From: Rahnella rivi | Lineage (GTDB): Bacteria; Pseudomonadota; Gammaproteobacteria; Enterobacterales; Enterobacteriaceae | DNA: 64,000 nt | Direction of reading: 5' to 3' | Assembly: GCF_019049655.1 (NCBI RefSeq) | Contig: NZ_JAFMOX010000060.1 | Location: 167,990 to 231,989 of the forward strand | Part shown: positions 19,312 to 28,959 of the stretch, in pieces | Layout: every line of letters begins with the position of its first letter | How positions within the stretch are numbered: the stretch's first letter is position 1 | Made by a program: the position numbers and the translations under genes | Notes under the pieces: generated by a model | Seen by the model: only the letters and a program-made list of their open reading frames with translations | What the model was told of the DNA's origin: nothing | Databases searched by the model: none

Positions 19312-19452
19312 TCGTGGTGTTAATGGAGTTAATTGCCTAAAAAACGCCCCGAATCACACTTCGGGAAGATAAAAAATTTACCCTATTGCCTGCCAGATGT
19401 TATGCGCTATGTTAATTTTTAGTTTCCCAAATGTAACTAGAGGTTAACAATA

Positions 19453-20541
19453 ATGACGAACAAATTACGATTCTCTCTGATTGCTGCGGCTGTAATGATG
19501 TCTTCCTCTGCCATGTCTGCATTACCTCAGGGCTATCCGGCCGACTATCAAAAAATCGTCGATGCAGCGACCAAAGAAGGCAAAGTCGTGGTGTATTCCA
19601 CCACCGACACCAAAGCGGCAGGCCCGCTGATTCAGGGCTTTGAGGCCACCTATCCCGGCATTAAAGTTGAATATAACGACATGAACAGCACCGAACTGTA
19701 CAACCGTTATATCAGCGAACAGGCGGCGGGCGGTACCAGCGGCGATGTGGTCTGGAGCTCCTCCATGGACACCGCGCTGAAGCTGGCCACCGATTACGCG
19801 CAGGAATATAAATCGCCGGAACAGGGTCAGTTGCCGAAGTGGGCGGTGTGGAAAGACAAAGCCTACGGCACGACTTACGAACCTGTGGTGTTTATCTATA
19901 ACAAGCGTCTGATCCCGGCCGGTGACGTGCCAGATTCCCACGCAGCGCTGGCGAAACTGATTGCCAGCCAGACCGATAAATTCAGGAAAAAGGTCACGAC
20001 GTACGACATCGAGAAATCCGGCCTCGGCTTCATGCTCTCCGTGCAGGATTTCAAAGCCGATCCGAACTATTTCAAAACGCTGGCTGACGTCGCCAAAGGC
20101 GGTTTAGCGGTGCAGTCGTCAACCGGCACCATGATGGAGCGCGTTTCTTCCGGCGAAAACCTGATCGGCTTTAACATCCTCGGTTCTTACGCAGAAGCCC
20201 GCGCCAAAACGGATCCGTCGCTCGGCATCTCCTATCCGAAGGATTACACCCTGGTGCTTTCCCGCGTTTCCTTCATCAGCCAGGAATCGAAAAACAGTAA
20301 CGCCGCCAGACTGTGGCTGGATTATGTGCTGTCGGAAAAAGGCCAAAGCATTCTGGCGAATCAGGCCGACATTCCGTCCATCCGTAACGATATCGAAGGT
20401 AAAAACGACATCGACGGCATGACCAAAATGTTAGGTAACGCCCTCAAGCCCATTCCGGTGGACGAAACCCTGCTGGAATACCTGCAACAGAAAAAACGCC
20501 TCGATTACATCAAAGAGTGGCGCGCCGCTGCCCAAAAATAG
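19453..20541 (+). CDS. ABC transporter periplasmic binding protein (FbpA/AfuA-like)
   Basis: 362 residues. A signal peptide (1-23, ending SAMSA) precedes a type II periplasmic binding protein: EGKVVVYSTTDTKAAGPLIQGFEATYPGIKVEYNDMNS is typical of the ferric-iron/sugar-phosphate group, followed by GDVVWSSSMDTALKL and YEPVVFIYNKRLIP. The paired tyrosines that bind iron in FbpA are not obvious, and the family includes AfuA-type sugar-phosphate binders, so the ligand is undetermined. It is the first gene of a three-gene importer operon; a GC-rich hairpin lies between it and the permease gene. No convincing Fur box was seen upstream. Confidence 0.83.
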   Translation: MTNKLRFSLIAAAVMMSSSAMSALPQGYPADYQKIVDAATKEGKVVVYSTTDTKAAGPLIQGFEATYPGIKVEYNDMNSTELYNRYISEQAAGGTSGDVVWSSSMDTALKLATDYAQEYKSPEQGQLPKWAVWKDKAYGTTYEPVVFIYNKRLIPAGDVPDSHAALAKLIASQTDKFRKKVTTYDIEKSGLGFMLSVQDFKADPNYFKTLADVAKGGLAVQSSTGTMMERVSSGENLIGFNILGSYAEARAKTDPSLGISYPKDYTLVLSRVSFISQESKNSNAARLWLDYVLSEKGQSILANQADIPSIRNDIEGKNDIDGMTKMLGNALKPIPVDETLLEYLQQKKRLDYIKEWRAAAQK

Positions 20542-20548
20542 CAGTTGG

Positions 20549-20571
20549 GGCGCGCATCAGCTCTGCGCGCC
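20549..20571 (+). other. Intercistronic hairpin after the binding-protein gene
   Basis: GGCGCGCA / TGCGCGCC stem without a proper T run. Such hairpins behind binding-protein genes protect the upstream mRNA and raise its yield over the permease gene. Confidence 0.5.
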
Positions 20572-20616
20572 TCCCTTTCTCTTGCCTGATTTCGCTGCTA
20601 ACCGAAGGGAAGTAAC

Positions 20617-22386
20617 ATGAATGCATTGCGCAGAAAGTGGCAAAGCCTGCCGCGTGGCATCGTGGTGCTGATAACCGCTCTGGTTATCTACATTCCGTTG
20701 TCGTTCATCGTGATACAAAGTTTTCTCTCCGCGCCGTTCTTTTCCCCGTCCAAAGAATGGAGCCTTGAGTCTTTTGAATTTATCTTCACCGATCCTGATT
20801 TCTATAAGGCGCTGAAAAGTGGCTTTATTCTGGCGTTCGGGCTGGTGGTGATCGCCATTCCACTCGGCGGCATCCTGGCGTTTTTGATGGTGCGTACCGA
20901 TCTCCCCGGCAGACGTCTGATTGAGCCGCTGATCCTGGTCCCGATTTTCGTTTCGCCGATGGTCCTGGGTTTCGGTTACGTGGTTGCCGCCGGGCCGGTC
21001 GGGTTCTTCTCGCTGTGGGCGCAGGCGATCCTCGGTTTCGTGCCGTGGAACATCTACGACATGTCGAGCATCGTGGTGATTGCGGGTCTGACGCACGTGC
21101 CGCACGCCTATCTCTATATTTCCTCGGCGCTGCGCAGCGTCGGGTCGGATGTTGAGGAAGCCGCGCGAACCGCCGGTGCTTCGCCGCTCCAGGTGATGAC
21201 CGCCGTCAGTCTGCCGATGGTGCGCCCGTCGATTCTTTACGCCACCGTGCTGCTGTTTTTCCTCGGGCTGGAAGTGTTCGGCCTGATGCTGGTGCTGGGC
21301 GATCCGGAAGGCAACATGGTGCTGGCGACCTACCTGTATCAGCTGACCAACAAGCTCGGGACGCCGTCTTATCACCTGATGGCTGCCGTGGCGGTCGTGC
21401 TGATTTGCATCACTATCCCGCTGGTGATGTTGCAGCGCCGCCTGATGCGCACCGCCAACCGTTTTGTCACCGTGAAAGGTAAAGCGTCGCAGGCACGCGC
21501 GTTGCCGCTCGGCAAATGGCGCTGGGTGGCCGGTGCGGTGGTGGCATTCTGGCTGACGGTCACCATTGGCGTGCCGTTGCTGGGTGTGGTTCTGCGCGCG
21601 TTTATCTCCAACTGGGGGGTGGGCGTGTCGCTGTGGGATGAGCTGTCGCTCAATACTTTCCGTACCATCTGGGAGCAGCCGAACCTGCTGCGCGCCATCG
21701 TCAACTCAATGGCAATTGGTGTTATCGGCGGCGCGCTGGCGGTGGCCTGTTACCTGTTTATAGGCATCGCCATGCACCGTAAACCGGACGGTGTCACCCG
21801 CTTCCTCGATTACAGCGTGCTGGTGCCGCGTGCCGTACCGGGCCTGCTGGCCGGTCTGGCTTTCCTGTGGGTATTCCTGTTCCTGCCGATGTGGCTCGAT
21901 AACGCCCTCAAATCCGGCTGGCTTTCCGGTATGCCGTGGTCGCAGTGGTTGCGTGACAATCTGGTGGTCTGGCTGCGATCGCTGCGCAGCACCATTTTCA
22001 GCGTCTGGCTGGCCTACACCGTGGTGTGGATGGCATACGGGTTGCGGCTGATCTCCTCGACGCTGTTGCAGGTCGGGCCGGAGCTGGAAGAGGCTGCGCG
22101 CAGTGCCGGTGCGACCCGCGGACAAATCACCCGCCACGTCACCATTCCGCTGTCCCGTTACGGGCTGATCGGCTCGTGGTTGCTGATGTTCCTGATTTTT
22201 GAGCGTGAATATTCCACCGGTGTGTATCTGCTTTCGCCGGGTACCGAAACCATTGGCTCGATGCTGGTTTCCCTGTGGGCGGCCGGTGCCATTGATATCG
22301 TCGCCGCGCTCTCCTTTATTAACATCCTGCTGGTGGTGTTAGGTCTGGGTATTGCCCTTCGTTTTGGAGTCAAATTACATGATTGA
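20617..22386 (+). CDS. ABC transporter permease, fused two-domain type
   Basis: 589 residues with about twelve membrane segments, made of two BPD_transp_1 permease domains in one chain (about 50-290 and 340-580). Each half carries an EAA loop that contacts the ATPase: EEAARTAGASPLQVMTAVSLP and EEAARSAGATRGQITRHVTIP. This fused arrangement is that of FbpB/AfuB/ThiP-type importers. The stop overlaps the ATPase start by eight bases, so translation is probably coupled. Confidence 0.9.
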   Translation: MNALRRKWQSLPRGIVVLITALVIYIPLSFIVIQSFLSAPFFSPSKEWSLESFEFIFTDPDFYKALKSGFILAFGLVVIAIPLGGILAFLMVRTDLPGRRLIEPLILVPIFVSPMVLGFGYVVAAGPVGFFSLWAQAILGFVPWNIYDMSSIVVIAGLTHVPHAYLYISSALRSVGSDVEEAARTAGASPLQVMTAVSLPMVRPSILYATVLLFFLGLEVFGLMLVLGDPEGNMVLATYLYQLTNKLGTPSYHLMAAVAVVLICITIPLVMLQRRLMRTANRFVTVKGKASQARALPLGKWRWVAGAVVAFWLTVTIGVPLLGVVLRAFISNWGVGVSLWDELSLNTFRTIWEQPNLLRAIVNSMAIGVIGGALAVACYLFIGIAMHRKPDGVTRFLDYSVLVPRAVPGLLAGLAFLWVFLFLPMWLDNALKSGWLSGMPWSQWLRDNLVVWLRSLRSTIFSVWLAYTVVWMAYGLRLISSTLLQVGPELEEAARSAGATRGQITRHVTIPLSRYGLIGSWLLMFLIFEREYSTGVYLLSPGTETIGSMLVSLWAAGAIDIVAALSFINILLVVLGLGIALRFGVKLHD

Positions 22387-23449
22387 ATTATCGGTCGAGA
22401 ATCTGCACTTAACCTACGGCGACAATCCGGTGCTCAAAGGCGTGTCGATGGATCTGAAACGTGGCGAAGTGGTCTCCTTGCTCGGGCCTTCCGGCAGTGG
22501 CAAAACCACCTTACTGCGTGCGGTTGCCGGGCTGGAAAAACCGACACAGGGCACCATTATCATCGGCAAAAACAGAGTCTACGACGGCACACCGCGCAGC
22601 GAAATTCCTGCCGAAGAGCGCAATCTCGGGCTGGTCTTTCAGTCTTATGCGCTGTGGCCGCACAAAACCGTGTTTGAGAATGTGGCCTATCCGCTGAAGC
22701 TGCGCAAAATCTCTGCCGGGGAAATTACCCGGCGCGTGCAGGCGGTACTGGATCAGCTCGGGCTGGGGCATCTGGGCAAACGCCATCCGCATCAGCTTTC
22801 CGGAGGGCAGCAGCAGCGGGTGGCAATTGGCCGCGCACTGGTTTACAACCCGCCGGTGATTTTGCTTGATGAACCGCTGTCGAATCTCGATGCCAAGTTG
22901 CGCGAAGAGGCACGGGTTTTCCTGCGCGAACTGATCATCAAACTCGGGCTGTCAGCGCTGATGGTGACTCACGATCAGAACGAAGCGATGGCGATTTCGG
23001 ATCGCATTCTGCTGCTCAATAACGGCAAAATCGAACAGCAGGGCACACCGCAGGAAATGTACGGTTCGCCGAAAACGCTGTTTACCGCCGAGTTCATGGG
23101 CAGCAACAACCGTCTGCACGGCAAAGTGACCGAAGTCCGCGACGGCAAAGCGCGGATAGAAGGGAAAGGCTGGGTATTATGGGGGCAGGCGGGCGAAGGG
23201 GTGCAAAGCGGGCAGGAGGGGACGGCAGTGATCCGCGTCGAGCGCGTGGTGCTGGCCAGCGGGCCGGGGGATAATCAGCTGGAATTACCGCTGCTGACCA
23301 GCATGTACCTCGGTGACCGCTGGGAGTATCTGTTCCGCACTGCCGGAGATGACTTCGTTATCCGTGCCTACGGTGCAGAAGTGCGCGATCCGCAGCATTG
23401 CCATCTGGCCTTACCGGAACAGCATGTGTGGATCTTCCCTAGAGTTTAA
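22379..23449 (+). CDS. ABC transporter ATP-binding protein (FbpC/AfuC-like)
   Basis: 356 residues from the ATG at 22379 inside the permease 3' end. Walker A GPSGSGKT at 36-43, Q-loop VFQSYALWPH, signature LSGGQQQR, Walker B ILLDEPLSNLD and switch THDQNEAM are intact. A C-terminal TOBE-like regulatory domain of about 110 residues follows. It powers the importer encoded by the two upstream genes. Confidence 0.92.
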   Translation: MIELSVENLHLTYGDNPVLKGVSMDLKRGEVVSLLGPSGSGKTTLLRAVAGLEKPTQGTIIIGKNRVYDGTPRSEIPAEERNLGLVFQSYALWPHKTVFENVAYPLKLRKISAGEITRRVQAVLDQLGLGHLGKRHPHQLSGGQQQRVAIGRALVYNPPVILLDEPLSNLDAKLREEARVFLRELIIKLGLSALMVTHDQNEAMAISDRILLLNNGKIEQQGTPQEMYGSPKTLFTAEFMGSNNRLHGKVTEVRDGKARIEGKGWVLWGQAGEGVQSGQEGTAVIRVERVVLASGPGDNQLELPLLTSMYLGDRWEYLFRTAGDDFVIRAYGAEVRDPQHCHLALPEQHVWIFPRV

Positions 23450-23480
23450 TGAGTTAACTTAAGGCAACGACTTGACAGGC

Positions 23481-23518
23481 TCAGGGGGAATCCGCAAATT
23501 GGTTCCCCCTGATTGTTT
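23481..23518 (+). terminator. Terminator of the importer operon
   Basis: TCAGGGGGAA / TTCCCCCTGA perfect ten-base stem with a twelve-base loop, followed by TTGTTT. Confidence 0.7.
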
Positions 23519-23532
23519 AAAACGGTTTCTCC

Positions 23533-24033
23533 ATGACTCAAAACACCTCTCCCGACGGCAACGACACCGTAAAAATCGCCAGCCTTGCCGATGTTCCGCA
23601 TTACCTCGAGACGGTCACCGAATATCTGCACGGCGAATGGTCTGACTTCGCACACTGGGCACAAAAAGATTATATCCGCCAACGCCTTGTGCAACGGATT
23701 GGCAGCCGTGGCCGTCAGTGCGTGCTGATCGCACTTGATGAGAAAGAGCAGGTGGTGGGCACGGCGGGCGTGATGCGTTATGAACTCAGCGATGTCGCGG
23801 AACGCAAATACTGGCTGGGCGAAGTGTTTACCTGTCATCATTTGCGCGGAAAAGGCATCGGCACGTCGCTGGTGAAAGCCTGCATTGCGCGTTCACGCGC
23901 GGCCGGCATTGATACGCTGTGGCTGTATACCCCCGATCAGCAGGGATTATACGGGCGTCTCGGCTGGCAGGAAGTGGAACAACGAGAAGTGAACGGCGAG
24001 CGGGTCAGTATTATGCAGCGCCCTCTGAACTGA
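23533..24033 (+). CDS. GNAT-family N-acetyltransferase
   Basis: 166 residues. The acetyl-CoA-binding motif A is LGEVFTCHHLRGKGIGTSLVK (R/Q-x-x-G-x-G as RGKGIG), followed by LWLYTPDQQGLYGRLGWQEVE, the usual GNAT end. The acceptor substrate is not predictable. It lies after the importer terminator, and no good ribosome-binding site is seen, so expression may be low. Confidence 0.85.
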   Translation: MTQNTSPDGNDTVKIASLADVPHYLETVTEYLHGEWSDFAHWAQKDYIRQRLVQRIGSRGRQCVLIALDEKEQVVGTAGVMRYELSDVAERKYWLGEVFTCHHLRGKGIGTSLVKACIARSRAAGIDTLWLYTPDQQGLYGRLGWQEVEQREVNGERVSIMQRPLN

Positions 24034-24140
24034 CGGCTGCCTCCTTTCTTCTGCGGACAGTCTCCTGCTGTCCGTGAAATATTTCTGTCATTTCCTGAGC
24101 GTAAAATTCTGCCACTTCCTTAAAATAATGCAGAATAATC

Positions 24141-25769
24141 ATGATATTAACGCTCAGTTCTTTGCCTGGCAAAGCCAGATTCAGCAGATTATTTCGATCC
24201 GTTTTCACTCAGCGCCCGCGCGGCATACTTTTCGGGGTAATTTGCGTTATCGCCCTGTTTTCTGCTTTGCAGATATTCTCCACGCTGGTGCTCACCAACA
24301 TCCTCAGGGATGCCCGTAACAACGTCATTGCCACCGAAAGTCTGCGTCAGCAACAAGCCGTGATGGACAAAGCCCGCATGGAATTGCTGATAGCGAGCGA
24401 CAAGCTGAACCGCGCCGGTATTTATTACATGCAGGATAAAGAAAGCGGCTCAGTGGGCAGCTGGAACAGCCTGCTGGAGGAATCGCTCGCGTCACTCAGC
24501 GCCTCCCGGACAGCCTTCGCCCGCTTCGGCAAGATGACGAAAGAGAGTGACAAGGCCGCCACAGAACTGAAAGCCAGCTATCAGATGTTCTACGACGGGC
24601 TGCGCGAACAGTCGGACGGACTGCAAAAAAACAACAATATTGATGCCTTCTTTGAAGTGCCGGTTCAGGCATTTCAGGACGATTTTAGCCAGAAGTATTA
24701 CGCCTATCTGGCCGTGAACGAGCACACCGCCGTTTCACTCAGCGACCGGCTGCTTAACGCGCTGACTCAGGCGAAAACCCTGTTTATGGCTGCCCTTGCC
24801 GTGCTGGCGGTGATCGCGGTGCTGGTCTGGCGGGGTGTTTCCGCCTGGGTTATCCGCCCGTTACAGCGGATGATTGGCCACATCAGCGTGCTGGCCGCCG
24901 GGGATTTATCCCGCGAGGTGAAAGATGATCACTCGCGGGTCACCGAAATGCGCGAACTGGGCGTGAGCCTGCGCGATATGCAACGCGGCCTGCAAAAGCT
25001 GGTCAGCGAAGTGCGCGATGCCTCGGCGCATATTTTAGTGAACATCAATCAGATGGCCGAGGGCAACGAAGCGCTGTCGGCACAGGCGGCGATCCAGAGC
25101 CAGGAGCTGAATGCGGCCACCGGGCATATCACCCAGCTCAACGAACGGGTGAAAGAAAACGCCGCCCACGCACAGCAGGCCAGCCAGCGGGCAGGGCAGG
25201 CTAAAAACGTGGCGACACGCGGCGGTGAGGTGATGGGGCAGGTAGACACGGCGATGAAGCAGATTGTCAGCCAGTCTTCACAGATGAGTGAAATTGTCTC
25301 GATGATCGATAACGTGGCGTTTCAGACCAATATTCTGGCGCTGAACGCCGCAATTGAAGCGGCGCACACCGGGCAGCACGGGCGCGGGTTTGCGGTGGTG
25401 GCGAAAGAAATTGGCCTGCTGGCGCAGAAAAGCAGCCATTCAACACGCGGCATTCATCAGCTGATTGATGACTCCGTGCAGCAAATCGGGCGCGGTTCGG
25501 CCTCGGTGACGGTGCTGGGGAAAAGCCTGGAAGAAATTATCGCCATCTTTAATGGCCTGAGCGCGCTGGTGGAAGAGATCTCAGCCGCCACCCTGTATCA
25601 GGGGCAAAGTGTTCACGATGTCTCCGAACGCATTTCCGCGCTCAATCAGGTCACTTTGCAAAACGGTAAGCTGGCGGATCACGCCGCGGCCTCTTCGCGG
25701 CAACTGCTGAGTCAGTCGCAACGGCTGGAAAAAGCGGTGGCGCGCTTTGCGCTGGCGGCAGGCGGATAA
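24141..25769 (+). CDS. Methyl-accepting chemotaxis protein
   Basis: 542 residues. TM1 (about 28-50), a periplasmic four-helix-bundle ligand domain of the Tar type (about 51-210), TM2 (about 212-232), a HAMP domain (WVIRPLQRMIGHISVLAAGDLS onward) and a long cytoplasmic coiled coil. The signalling hairpin reads DNVAFQTNILALNAAIEAAHTGQHGRGFAVVAKEI, a slightly diverged form of the highly conserved tip. The C-terminus ends FALAAGG and lacks the NWETF-type pentapeptide, so it would depend on other receptors for efficient CheR/CheB adaptation. The ligand is unknown. Confidence 0.92.
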   Translation: MILTLSSLPGKARFSRLFRSVFTQRPRGILFGVICVIALFSALQIFSTLVLTNILRDARNNVIATESLRQQQAVMDKARMELLIASDKLNRAGIYYMQDKESGSVGSWNSLLEESLASLSASRTAFARFGKMTKESDKAATELKASYQMFYDGLREQSDGLQKNNNIDAFFEVPVQAFQDDFSQKYYAYLAVNEHTAVSLSDRLLNALTQAKTLFMAALAVLAVIAVLVWRGVSAWVIRPLQRMIGHISVLAAGDLSREVKDDHSRVTEMRELGVSLRDMQRGLQKLVSEVRDASAHILVNINQMAEGNEALSAQAAIQSQELNAATGHITQLNERVKENAAHAQQASQRAGQAKNVATRGGEVMGQVDTAMKQIVSQSSQMSEIVSMIDNVAFQTNILALNAAIEAAHTGQHGRGFAVVAKEIGLLAQKSSHSTRGIHQLIDDSVQQIGRGSASVTVLGKSLEEIIAIFNGLSALVEEISAATLYQGQSVHDVSERISALNQVTLQNGKLADHAAASSRQLLSQSQRLEKAVARFALAAGG

Positions 25770-25793
25770 GCCTCTGCCGCGCGCACATTCCGC

Positions 25794-26393
25794 TTATTTC
25801 GTGTGCCAGGTAATCATGCTGCCTTCACTGTGCCCGGTCACCGGATCGGTGGCAGGCAGCGGTACGGCGCTGACCGCTTTGGTGCGCGCCGTCAGCTGTG
25901 ACGGCTCATCATGGCAGAGATCGGCTTTCACCTGGGGCGGATAGGCGCCCACCAGCATAAAATCCTCGTCGGCGGAAATCTGTTTATGACCGATACCCGC
26001 CGGTAGCAGCAACACATCGCCGGTTTTCACCTCAATCAGTTTTCCCTTTTCCCCGCCAAGTTGCAGCGTGGCGGAACCGGCGAACACGCCCAGCGCTTCG
26101 TGGGTATTCGAATGGAAGTGAGTGAAGGTGTAGACCGGGTAGCGCCACTGCGGTGGCCAGCCGTTGGAACGGAACAGGTGCTCGAGATAGTCGGCATTAT
26201 CGGCAACGTTGGGCGGAATAACGCGATGATAAATCATCACCGGCAGCCGGTTGTTAGGCACGCCGCCTGACGGCTTATCAATCAGCAAAGTCTCCATCGC
26301 AACCTCCCGTGGGGTGGCAAATCCAATACGCGGCAGTGGCATCAGAGCGATGACACCCAGCAACGTGACAAACCGACGTCGATCCACAGGCAT
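25794..26393 (-). CDS. Exported cupin-domain protein
   Basis: 199 residues from ATG 26393, which has AAGGAG nine bases upstream; the frame extends further but without a better start. The N-terminus MPVDRRRFVTLLGVIALMPL looks like a twin-arginine signal peptide (RRxF followed by a hydrophobic stretch). The rest is a single cupin barrel: TFTHFHSNTHEALGVFAGSA and VKTGDVLLLPAGIGHKQIS supply the metal-binding histidines. Export folded with metal by Tat would fit, but function is unknown. It is convergent with the chemoreceptor gene. Confidence 0.8.
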   Translation of the reverse strand: MPVDRRRFVTLLGVIALMPLPRIGFATPREVAMETLLIDKPSGGVPNNRLPVMIYHRVIPPNVADNADYLEHLFRSNGWPPQWRYPVYTFTHFHSNTHEALGVFAGSATLQLGGEKGKLIEVKTGDVLLLPAGIGHKQISADEDFMLVGAYPPQVKADLCHDEPSQLTARTKAVSAVPLPATDPVTGHSEGSMITWHTK

Positions 26394-26577
26394 CAGGCCG
26401 GGCTCCTTTTCTCTCAATGGCTTACCTCTTTCATGTATAGAACATAACTGTCTGAAAATCATCTTCGTCAGACAGATTTAAGAGGGGAAACCCGCAGGCG
26501 GCTTATCAGATAAAACTTAAAAACTGTAGCTTTCAACAAATAGAAGTCATATTCAGTGGATAAATGCCTTATCTCTT

Positions 26578-26584
26578 CTATGCT
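26578..26584 (+). promoter_or_regulatory. Possible sigma-S -10 element of osmE
   Basis: CTATGCT followed by TAA, 47 bases before the osmE start, resembles the CTATACT -10 of sigma-S promoters; osmE of E. coli is sigma-S dependent. Confidence 0.4.
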
Positions 26585-26630
26585 TAACTTGCTTATACAA
26601 AAATAGAAAAAGTACTCAGGAGGAGATGTT

Positions 26631-26963
26631 ATGAATAAGAAAATGTTACTTGTGGTGGCGACAGCCGTTTCTGTACTGGCAGGGTGTCAGACTTACGACC
26701 GCGCAGCGAGCTACGTTAAAGAGCCTGTGGTCAGCGATGTGAAAGTCGGTATGACGAAAACGCAGGTTCGCGCTATTGCAGGGCCACCATCAACAGAAGC
26801 GACGCTTATCCATGCGAAAGGCACTTGCCAGACGTATGCAGTGGCTCCGCGTGATGGTAAAGCACAGACTTACTTCGTCAGCTATAACGACACCGGTCAT
26901 GTCATGAACAAAGGCTACCAGTCTTGTTCTGACTACGACAAAGACCCGCAAGCTGCTCAGTAA
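26631..26963 (+). CDS. osmE: Osmotically inducible lipoprotein OsmE
   Basis: 110 residues (112 in E. coli). A lipoprotein signal ends in the lipobox LAGC (Cys19). The SmpA/OmlA-like fold is visible in VSDVKVGMTKTQVRAIAGPPS and CQTYAVAPRDGKAQTYFVSYNDTGHV; the tail YDKDPQAAQ matches E. coli closely. Probably anchored in a membrane facing the periplasm. AGGAGGAG precedes the start. Confidence 0.95.
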   Translation: MNKKMLLVVATAVSVLAGCQTYDRAASYVKEPVVSDVKVGMTKTQVRAIAGPPSTEATLIHAKGTCQTYAVAPRDGKAQTYFVSYNDTGHVMNKGYQSCSDYDKDPQAAQ

Positions 26964-27004
26964 TCTGCTTTGAATTATCTGGGAAGGCTCACCGGCCATC
27001 CCGG

Positions 27005-27028
27005 CTTTCCCCTCGCAAGAGGGGAAAG
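27005..27028. terminator. Hairpin between osmE and cvrA
   Basis: CTTTCCCCTC-gcaa-GAGGGGAAAG, a perfect ten-base stem between convergent genes, preceded by a second weaker GC stem. It lacks a T run. It resembles hairpins at 35699 and 36185. Confidence 0.5.
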
Positions 27029-27037
27029 AATCAGACC

Positions 27038-28765
27038 TCAGGCTTTCTCCGTCACAATCCTCACACCAACCTTACTCACCTGATGACCGTCCATTTCGGC
27101 AATCGTCCACGTCAGACCATCCCATTCAATATGGTCACCGATCACCGGCTCACCGCCCAGTAACCTGATCACGAAATGCCCCAGCGACTGCGACTGATCC
27201 ACCGTTTCTTCCAGATTCAGTCCGTAAAGCTGTGAAATCGCGTCCAGAGGGGCATCGGCCTGCAAGATAAAATCACCGAAGAACCGGTCGTCGAGCACCA
27301 CTTTATTGCTGTCACTGAACAATTTACCCAGCTCCGGCAGGTGTTTTTCCTGACCAATGACACAGAGAATATCGCCCTCTTTGAGCCGCGTACTGCCGGT
27401 GGGGTGCAACATCTCTTTGCCACGGAACAGGGCGGCAATTCGGGTTTCCTTCGGCATTTGCAGATCACGCAGCGCTGCGCCGACGCACCACTTCTCCGAG
27501 CCCAGCTGATAAATAAACTGTTCCCAGTCGTTATACACATCGATATCCAGCCCGAGGCGGGAAATCGGCGTCGGCTGCGGCGGAACCAGTACCTTCGCTT
27601 TTTTCGCCGCAAACCCCAGCGACGTCCCCTGTACCAGCAGGGAAACCAGCACGATGAAAAAGGCGACGTTGAAGAACAGCGTGGCGTTCGGTAATCCGGC
27701 CATCATCGGGAACACCGCCAGAATGATCGGCACCGCGCCGCGCAGGCCAACCCACGAGATAAAGAACCGTTCGCGCAGGGTGAAGTTTTTGAACGGGATC
27801 AGACTGACGAAAACCGACAGCGGCCGCGCGAGCAGGATCATCCACAGCGAGAGCGCCAGGGCAGCGACAGCGATGGGCAACAGATCGCTTGGCGTCAGCA
27901 GTAATCCCAGCACCAGGAACATGCCAATCTGGCTCAGCCACGCCAGCCCGTCGAAGGTTTGCATAATCCCGTGGCGGTTGCGGATCGGCATATTGCCCAG
28001 CATCAGCCCGCACAGGTAAACCGCCAGAATGCCGCTGCCTTCCAGCGCCATGGTGGCGGCGTATACCAGCAGGCCACCGCTGAAGGCCAGCAGCGGGTAT
28101 AAACCGGCGGCCAGGGTGATTTTGTTGATGAGTTTGTGCAGCAGCCAGCCGCCGCCGAGGCCAAACACAATGCCGAGGCCAAACTGGCGCACCACATCCA
28201 CGATAAACATCAGGCTCAGCCCGTGTTCACCTTTGGAAATCATGTCGATCAGGGTGATGGTCAGGAACACCGCCATCGGGTCATTACTGCCGGATTCTAT
28301 CTCCAGCGTGGCGCTGACACGCTCGTTGAGGCCTTTACCGCCAATCAGTGAGAACACGGCGGCGGCATCGGTCGAGCCGATAATCGCGCCAATCAGCAGG
28401 CCCTGCATCAGATCGATGTGGAATAACCACGCCGCCGCCATGCCGGTCAGCCCGGCGGTGATCAGCACGCCGACGGTGGCCAGTGACAGGGCAGGCCACA
28501 GCGCGACACGAAACGACGAAGCCCGTGTGCGCATCCCGCCGTCGAGCAGGATCACCGCCAGCGCCAGGTTACTGACCAGATACGCTGCCGGATAATTATC
28601 GAATGCGATCCCGCCGATGCCGTCGACTCCCGCCAGCATACCGATGGCGAGGAAAATGACTAAAATAGGGATGCCAAGCTTAGAAGAGAACGAACTGAGC
28701 AAAATGCTCGCTGCGACTAACAGGGCGCCAATAAAGAAAAGTGTGTTGATCGTGCTGGCGTCCAA
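27038..28765 (-). CDS. cvrA: K+/H+ antiporter CvrA (NhaP2)
   Basis: 575 residues (578 in E. coli). About twelve membrane segments of the CPA1 Na+/H+ exchanger fold (1-390), with [17 protein letters not shown] and [20 protein letters not shown] as the conserved ion-binding core, then a TrkA-C/RCK_C domain and a C-terminal CorC/HlyC-type transporter-associated domain (about 490-570). It exchanges potassium for protons across the inner membrane. The start is TTG with AAGGAG seven bases ahead, in line with the E. coli N-terminus (MDATTI). Confidence 0.95.
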   Translation of the reverse strand: MDASTINTLFFIGALLVAASILLSSFSSKLGIPILVIFLAIGMLAGVDGIGGIAFDNYPAAYLVSNLALAVILLDGGMRTRASSFRVALWPALSLATVGVLITAGLTGMAAAWLFHIDLMQGLLIGAIIGSTDAAAVFSLIGGKGLNERVSATLEIESGSNDPMAVFLTITLIDMISKGEHGLSLMFIVDVVRQFGLGIVFGLGGGWLLHKLINKITLAAGLYPLLAFSGGLLVYAATMALEGSGILAVYLCGLMLGNMPIRNRHGIMQTFDGLAWLSQIGMFLVLGLLLTPSDLLPIAVAALALSLWMILLARPLSVFVSLIPFKNFTLRERFFISWVGLRGAVPIILAVFPMMAGLPNATLFFNVAFFIVLVSLLVQGTSLGFAAKKAKVLVPPQPTPISRLGLDIDVYNDWEQFIYQLGSEKWCVGAALRDLQMPKETRIAALFRGKEMLHPTGSTRLKEGDILCVIGQEKHLPELGKLFSDSNKVVLDDRFFGDFILQADAPLDAISQLYGLNLEETVDQSQSLGHFVIRLLGGEPVIGDHIEWDGLTWTIAEMDGHQVSKVGVRIVTEKA

Positions 28766-28959
28766 GAGTGTTCTCCTTGTAAAGCATGAGTGGCGCGGGG
28801 GAAGTGCGGTTTCATCATCAGTGACGAGGTGACTAATTTATCAGGAAAATGAGCCCCTTGCTGGGGTCATTTCGGATTTTTATTAGTTGCACTTAAGAAT
28901 AAAAAACTATGCTTAATGATGAGAGAAGTCTATCTGCAATCAGTCAACAGGAGCAGCAA

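Noticed and set aside
19256..19452. Fur box before the FbpA-like gene
   Set aside because: No stretch resembles the GATAAT hexamer array closely enough.
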